Assembly: GCF_028372415.1 (NCBI RefSeq)
Contig: NC_092872.1
Location: 14,350,479-14,414,478 of the forward strand
Direction: 5' to 3'
Length of the DNA stretch: 64,000 nucleotides
Source: Notamacropus eugenii
Taxonomy: Eukaryota; Chordata; Mammalia; Diprotodontia; Macropodidae
The position numbers were made by a program, and so were the translations under genes. The notes beneath the pieces were generated by a model. That model was not told the origin of the DNA and ran no database searches. It saw only the letters and a program-made list of their open reading frames with translations. Within the stretch, counting starts at the first letter, position 1. Every line of letters begins with the position of its first letter. Positions 61,126 through 64,000 of this stretch are shown here, one piece after another.

Positions 61126-61202
61126 TTGAATTGTTTCTTTTTTATGTTTAAGTTTTATACAGAGCTTAATTGTTTATACAATAAATTATACAGCAGTACA
61201 TG

Positions 61203-61556
61203 TATGTGGGGCAGTTAGGTTGCACAGTGAGTAGGGAAGACTCATGTCCTTGTGTTCAAATCGGACCTTAGACGTTTCTCAAGAGGCTTAAACTCTTACT
61301 CAGTGGCAAAAATACTGGAGTGATTTGCCATTTCCTTCTTCAGCCTATTTGGAGTCAGGAAGAGCTGAGTTCAAATCCAGCCTCAGACACTTATTATCTC
61401 TGTGATCCTAGGCAAGTCACTTAACCCTCTTTGCCTCAGTTTCCTCATCTGGAAAACGAGATGGAGAAGGAAGTGGCTCTAGTATTCTTACCAGCAAAAC
61501 TCCAAATGGGATCATGGAGTCAGACATGACTGAAAATGACTGAGCAGCAACACCAC
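61203..61556 (+). mobile_element. Marsupial SINEs, composite
   Basis: A first, broken SINE (61203 to about 61330: 'ggggcagttaggttgcacag') carries an inverted tail piece ('ggagtgatttgccatttcct'). A full sense SINE follows ('cagcctcagacacttattat', 'tttcctcatctggaaaacga', 'ggagtcagacatgactgaaa'). Confidence 0.8.
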
Positions 61557-61745
61557 GCATATGATTTGTAAATAAAGTAAACGTAGACATATTGGGAGTG
61601 AGCGAACAGAAAAATGTGGAGATCACTAGTCTAGAAGAAAGTGAATTCTTATTTTAAAATCTTTAAATATAGCTGGCGGAATCTGAGTAAAATTACATAC
61701 AAAAGCACTTTAGTTAAACTTTTACGCAATGGGAAAATAGCATAA
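61557..61745 (-). repeat. Unidentified repeat, detached part of copy 2
   Basis: About 61655-61740 ('gagtaaaattacatacaaaa', 'caatgggaaaatagc') matches 43990-44085. In copy 1 this part directly follows the portion seen here at 60268-60380. Confidence 0.5.
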
Positions 61746-62029
61746 ACATCTACTGAATGAAGGCCCATGTTACTGTCACAGTAAGGATGGTCTGGAGACA
61801 GGTCAGGCACCGCTCAGTCTGTGACTCTCATGGTGGTGAGACCCTGGGGATAGCATTTGGGGAAGAGGGCAAGATAGATCCCTTTGGGACAGGATCTACT
61901 ATCAAGATCTTCAGGTTCAGAATTTTTATTTTCCTAGTCTACTCAGAGGTGTACGGAACTAGTTCATGCCAACCAACTCCCCCGACATACTGATAATGTG
62001 GGTAAGGGTTAGTAACATTTCAGATAGAA

Positions 62030-62190
62030 CTTGAAATCAGAAGATTGAGTGCTAGCCACACCACGTGTTCATGAACAAGTTACTTGACCTCTCTGAGCCT
62101 TGGTTTTCCAGTCAGTAAAACTAGAACTCACAGGCTTATTGTGAAGAAAGCAATTGGTTAGGTGTTCTACAGATACAAGTTTGTCTATCT
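62030..62190 (+). repeat. MIR SINE, sense
   Basis: 'gaacaagttacttgacctct', 'gagccttggttttccagtca' and 'ggcttattgtgaagaaagca' are in MIR order. Confidence 0.7.
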
Positions 62191-62949
62191 TTGTCTTATC
62201 GTTAACGAGCCAGATGTCAGTTCATTTATTTACAATAGACTAAACAGTCCTGTCAGGAGAACCAGTTAGTGGCAGTATTCTGCCACAGGCTCTTTCCCTC
62301 AGTGAGTAGGTAGGTGGATAGGTCCCCCTTGAAACACTGAACTACAAAATCAGAATGCTTGGTATACGTAAAAGTAGTGCAAAGGCATTCAAATGTTGTT
62401 GAAAATTTTCACCAACCTTCTTCATTCTCGGGGTATTTCTGGCTATGGAGCTGGTCCTGATTGTCTAAATTGAGAACCCTTTAGTTCTGATTTTTGTACA
62501 TTCCTTCTTAGTCACGTCTTCTCATGACAGATCACAGTTTACCTTGTCAGTGAATATTTGATCTTACATCAACTTTATATTATAACATTGGGTAAAAATC
62601 AGCCTTTGTGACAGATCTTAACACTGGTGACCAGTATTACTCAACATTAGTCCGTATTTCAGAACTTAATACTTCCTGGCCTTTTCTGGGGTGTTCTATA
62701 GACCTTTCTACTGTATCTACTGCAGGAACTGGACTGGTCAATAAAACATAATTTGAAAAAAGACAAGGTGTTAAAAAAAATAACTAATAATGAAACACAT
62801 GGTCCCAGATGTCTACATCAACAGTTCACAAAGTCTAGGTAACATGCAAGATGAAGTAGAGATTCTAATTCTTTTTGTTCTTTCAAATGAAAAAAGAATT
62901 ATTGATGCCTTTTGTTTCTTTATCACATTCATTTATTTTCTGCTTTTTC
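62191..62949. other. Intron 3, no recognisable feature
   Basis: AT-rich, unassigned. Confidence 0.4.
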
Positions 62950-63300
62950 TTTTCCCTATACACTGCACACCAGCATATCCTGCTTTTGTTCTGGCTGGTT
63001 CCCCCTGCCCCTGCCTAGGACATATTCTTTCCTCCTCACCTTCAAAACATTTTTCAGGTGCCACCTCCTGCCCTTTCCTGTTCCCCTGAGCATCTAGTAC
63101 CTCCCCCCCAGTCCCCTTTCCAGCAATCATTTTGAATCTATTGGCTATATGGCTTCACTATAGCTATGTGTACTTGTCTCCCTGATAGAATGGAAGCTCC
63201 TTGAAGGCAAGAATTTTTTCAGTTTCATCTTTGTATCCTCATCCCTTGGCAAAATGCCTCACACATATAGTAGGCCCTTAGTAAATGCTTCCAGATTAGT
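62950..63300 (+). repeat. L2 LINE 3' end, sense
   Basis: 'tagaatggaagctccttgaa', 'ctttgtatcctcatcccttg' and 'tagtaggcccttagtaaatg' are diagnostic of the sense L2 3' end. Confidence 0.85.
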
Positions 63301-63511
63301 TGCTCAGTTACTTTTATTCTTTATATTTGAAGATTTGTACTTGTCAGAGGCTAAGTTTCAGTAAATTCTACTGAAAAAAATTGAAGTTTACCTTAATTAT
63401 AATGTTTAAATTATTGAAGAAGCCATTTTTAACAGTGTGAGGTTTTGCATTTTTTTTTCTTTAATGTAGTTTCAAACTCAGAATATATTCATGGGATTTT
63501 GTCTTTCCCAG

Positions 63512-63578
63512 ACAGTGTGCAGAGGCAGCCCTCCGAGATGTCAGGCGATTCCTCAGTGAAGAAGGCGGACATGTAGCG
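63512..63578 (+). CDS. PFKFB4: PFKFB4 coding exon 4 (residues 104-126)
   Basis: 67 bp, from a tctttcccag acceptor to a gtgagt donor. Encodes QCAEAALRDVRRFLSEEGGH and then VA, kinase-domain sequence identical to human PFKFB4 except Glu where I recall Leu in human (QCALAALRDV). It completes the split Lys104 and ends exactly on a codon. The remaining kinase exons and the bisphosphatase half must lie to the right of the window. Confidence 0.96.
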
Positions 63579-64000
63579 GTGAGTGTGGTGCCCCACCACG
63601 GCATGCAGGGTAACACGTTGTGCTCATGCTTCACTTATACGTAGACACGCCCCAGTGAGCTCATGGTTACACTTATAACTCGCATTTTCATTGGGCCTTT
63701 CTTAAGGTCACATTCCCTGCCCTTGTGTGCAGGGGAAGGGTTGAATGCCTTTGTGTAAAAAGCATTTTTGTGTGGGGCACGTGGGTCCTTTGATGCTCAG
63801 GTAGTCCTTGAGGCAAAACTTCCCATGGTCCTGTCTGCCCCTGTGTTGTGATGACACTGCACCTATCACCCAGGGCAAGAGGCAAGCTGGACCTTCTCTA
63901 CCTGGGAAAGAAAGAAGAGGGAAGACAAGGGAGGGAAGCAGTTGACTCTCCTTGATAGCCCCAAATGGGGAATTTGTCTGTTTTCCTCTTCTTTGAGGCT
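63579..64000 (+). other. Start of PFKFB4 intron 4
   Basis: Begins gtgagtgtgg. No repeat or exon is recognised to the window end. One cacgtg E-box-like site lies at about 63779-63784. Confidence 0.7.

Overview
This window is nuclear DNA from a therian mammal, most probably a marsupial. The lineage call rests on the repeats. There are many copies of a SINE that opens with a gggcagctaggtggcacag-type head and ends in an RTE/BovB-like tail. There is also a HAL1-like (ORF1-only L1) element, marsupial-style L1 3' ends, many old L2, L3/CR1 and MIR copies, and small hAT-type MITEs. No bacterial operon, CRISPR array or viral genome was seen. I cannot name the species.

Two protein-coding genes can be supported, both on the + strand. 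The first is UCN2 (urocortin 2), whose whole coding sequence lies in one exon at 17596-17940. The second is the 5' part of PFKFB4 (6-phosphofructo-2-kinase/fructose-2,6-bisphosphatase 4). Its coding exons 1-4 are at 31717-31813, 54108-54224, 55777-55873 and 63512-63578, with canonical splice sites and matching phases. They give residues 1-126 and the gene runs off the right edge. The UCN2-PFKFB4 order and orientation match human 3p21.31. COL7A1, which lies just upstream of UCN2 in human, is not recognisable in the 17.5 kb to the left.

Layout: 1-15.4 kb is repeat-dominated, including a HAL1-like element at 6.6-9.35 kb that carries a later L1 and a later SINE. 15.4-18.2 kb holds UCN2 and its flanks, with a 130-bp direct repeat on either side. 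18.5-23.8 kb is L3, hAT, L2, L1 and SINE. 23.95-25.1 kb is a CpG island with no recognised gene; it holds an exon-like ATG segment whose donor phase would fit PFKFB4 exon 2. 25.2-31.3 kb is old repeats and unique DNA. 31.3-32.2 kb is the PFKFB4 CpG-island promoter and exon 1. 31.8-54.1 kb is the 22.3-kb PFKFB4 intron 1, made of L1, L2, L3, SINE and two unidentified repeats. 54.1-64 kb holds exons 2-4 and their introns.

The two genes are unrelated in function. UCN2 makes a secreted, C-terminally amidated peptide of the CRF family that acts on CRF receptor 2. PFKFB4 is a cytosolic bifunctional enzyme that sets fructose-2,6-bisphosphate and so glycolytic flux. The leads most worth checking are the possible alternative PFKFB4 first exon, the missing COL7A1, the repeat pair around UCN2, the unidentified repeat family with a 179-codon antisense ORF, and a perfect 34-bp hairpin in intron 3. 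Repeat boundaries are by eye and mostly good to tens of bases.
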